Of a DNA stretch of 13,658 bases, positions 13,648 to 13,658 are shown piece by piece (position 1 is the first letter of the stretch; every line of letters begins with the position of its first letter). This DNA is from JAURDE01 sp965365285 (GTDB taxonomy: Bacteria > Bdellovibrionota > Bacteriovoracia > Bacteriovoracales > Bacteriovoracaceae). The position numbers were made by a program, and so were the translations under genes. A model generated the notes under the pieces. The model had not been told where the DNA came from and searched no databases. It saw only the letters and a program-made list of their open reading frames with translations. The stretch lies in the NCBI GenBank assembly GCA_965365285.1, contig CBDUBC010000083.1, forward strand, positions 1 through 13,658, written 5' to 3'.

Positions 13648-13658
13648 ATGCCTGGTGG
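13648..13658 (+). CDS. Start of a plus-strand gene cut by the right edge
   Basis: ATG at 13648 begins a frame reading M-P-G before the window ends. It is preceded at 13636-13642 by AAGAGGT, one of the best Shine-Dalgarno matches in the window, at a spacing of five bases. The 58 bases between here and the divergent minus-strand start are AT rich and would hold its promoter. The product cannot be told. Confidence 0.5.

Overview
The window looks like a contiguous piece of chromosome from a low-GC Gram-negative bacterium. The features behind this are outer-membrane-type lipoproteins, secreted periplasmic proteins, an HtrA protease, phosphatidylserine decarboxylase, and a YejABE-type peptide importer. 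The many lipid-anchored or exported proteins of unknown family, the Lys/Phe-rich proteins and the AT-rich codon use fit the Bdellovibrionota (Bacteriovorax/Halobacteriovorax-like). That placement is inference from general character, not from a marker gene.

Layout. (1) Positions 1-1037: a + strand lipoprotein whose start codon lies one base outside the left edge, closed by a strong terminator at 1044-1067. (2) 1066-2488, minus strand: a FetA/FetB-type ABC pair (UPF0014 family). (3) 2533-3114, plus strand, divergent from fetB: a small membrane protein that I recognise as a bacterial INSIG homologue, the most unusual gene here. (4) 3256-4749, plus: a lipoprotein with three Cys-paired Ig/FN3-like repeats, whose 3' end overlaps the next gene. 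(5) 4742-6507, minus: an HtrA-family protease followed two bases later by a DUF445 membrane protein. (6) 6613-7527, plus: phosphatidylserine decarboxylase, divergent from htrA. (7) 7524-11249, minus: yejA-yejB-yejE-like solute-binding lipoprotein and two permeases, with no ATPase gene in the window. (8) 11360-13589, minus: four unrecognised genes. These are an exported coiled-coil protein, an exported protein resembling a methyltransferase that has lost its cofactor loop, and two overlapping small cytoplasmic proteins. (9) At 13648 a new plus-strand gene begins behind a good ribosome binding site.

How the genes relate: most are envelope functions (lipid synthesis, protein quality control, oligopeptide uptake, metal/ABC export, surface lipoproteins), but the only clear functional units are fetAB, htrA-DUF445 and yejABE. 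Gene packing is tight. Convergent pairs overlap by 4-8 bp, operon partners overlap by 4-17 bp, and no stretch of 300 bases lacks a gene. I saw no rRNA or tRNA, no CRISPR array, no insertion sequence and no phage genes.

The strongest leads are the INSIG-like protein, the exported methyltransferase-like pseudoenzyme, and the decarboxylase with two substitutions in its self-processing motifs.
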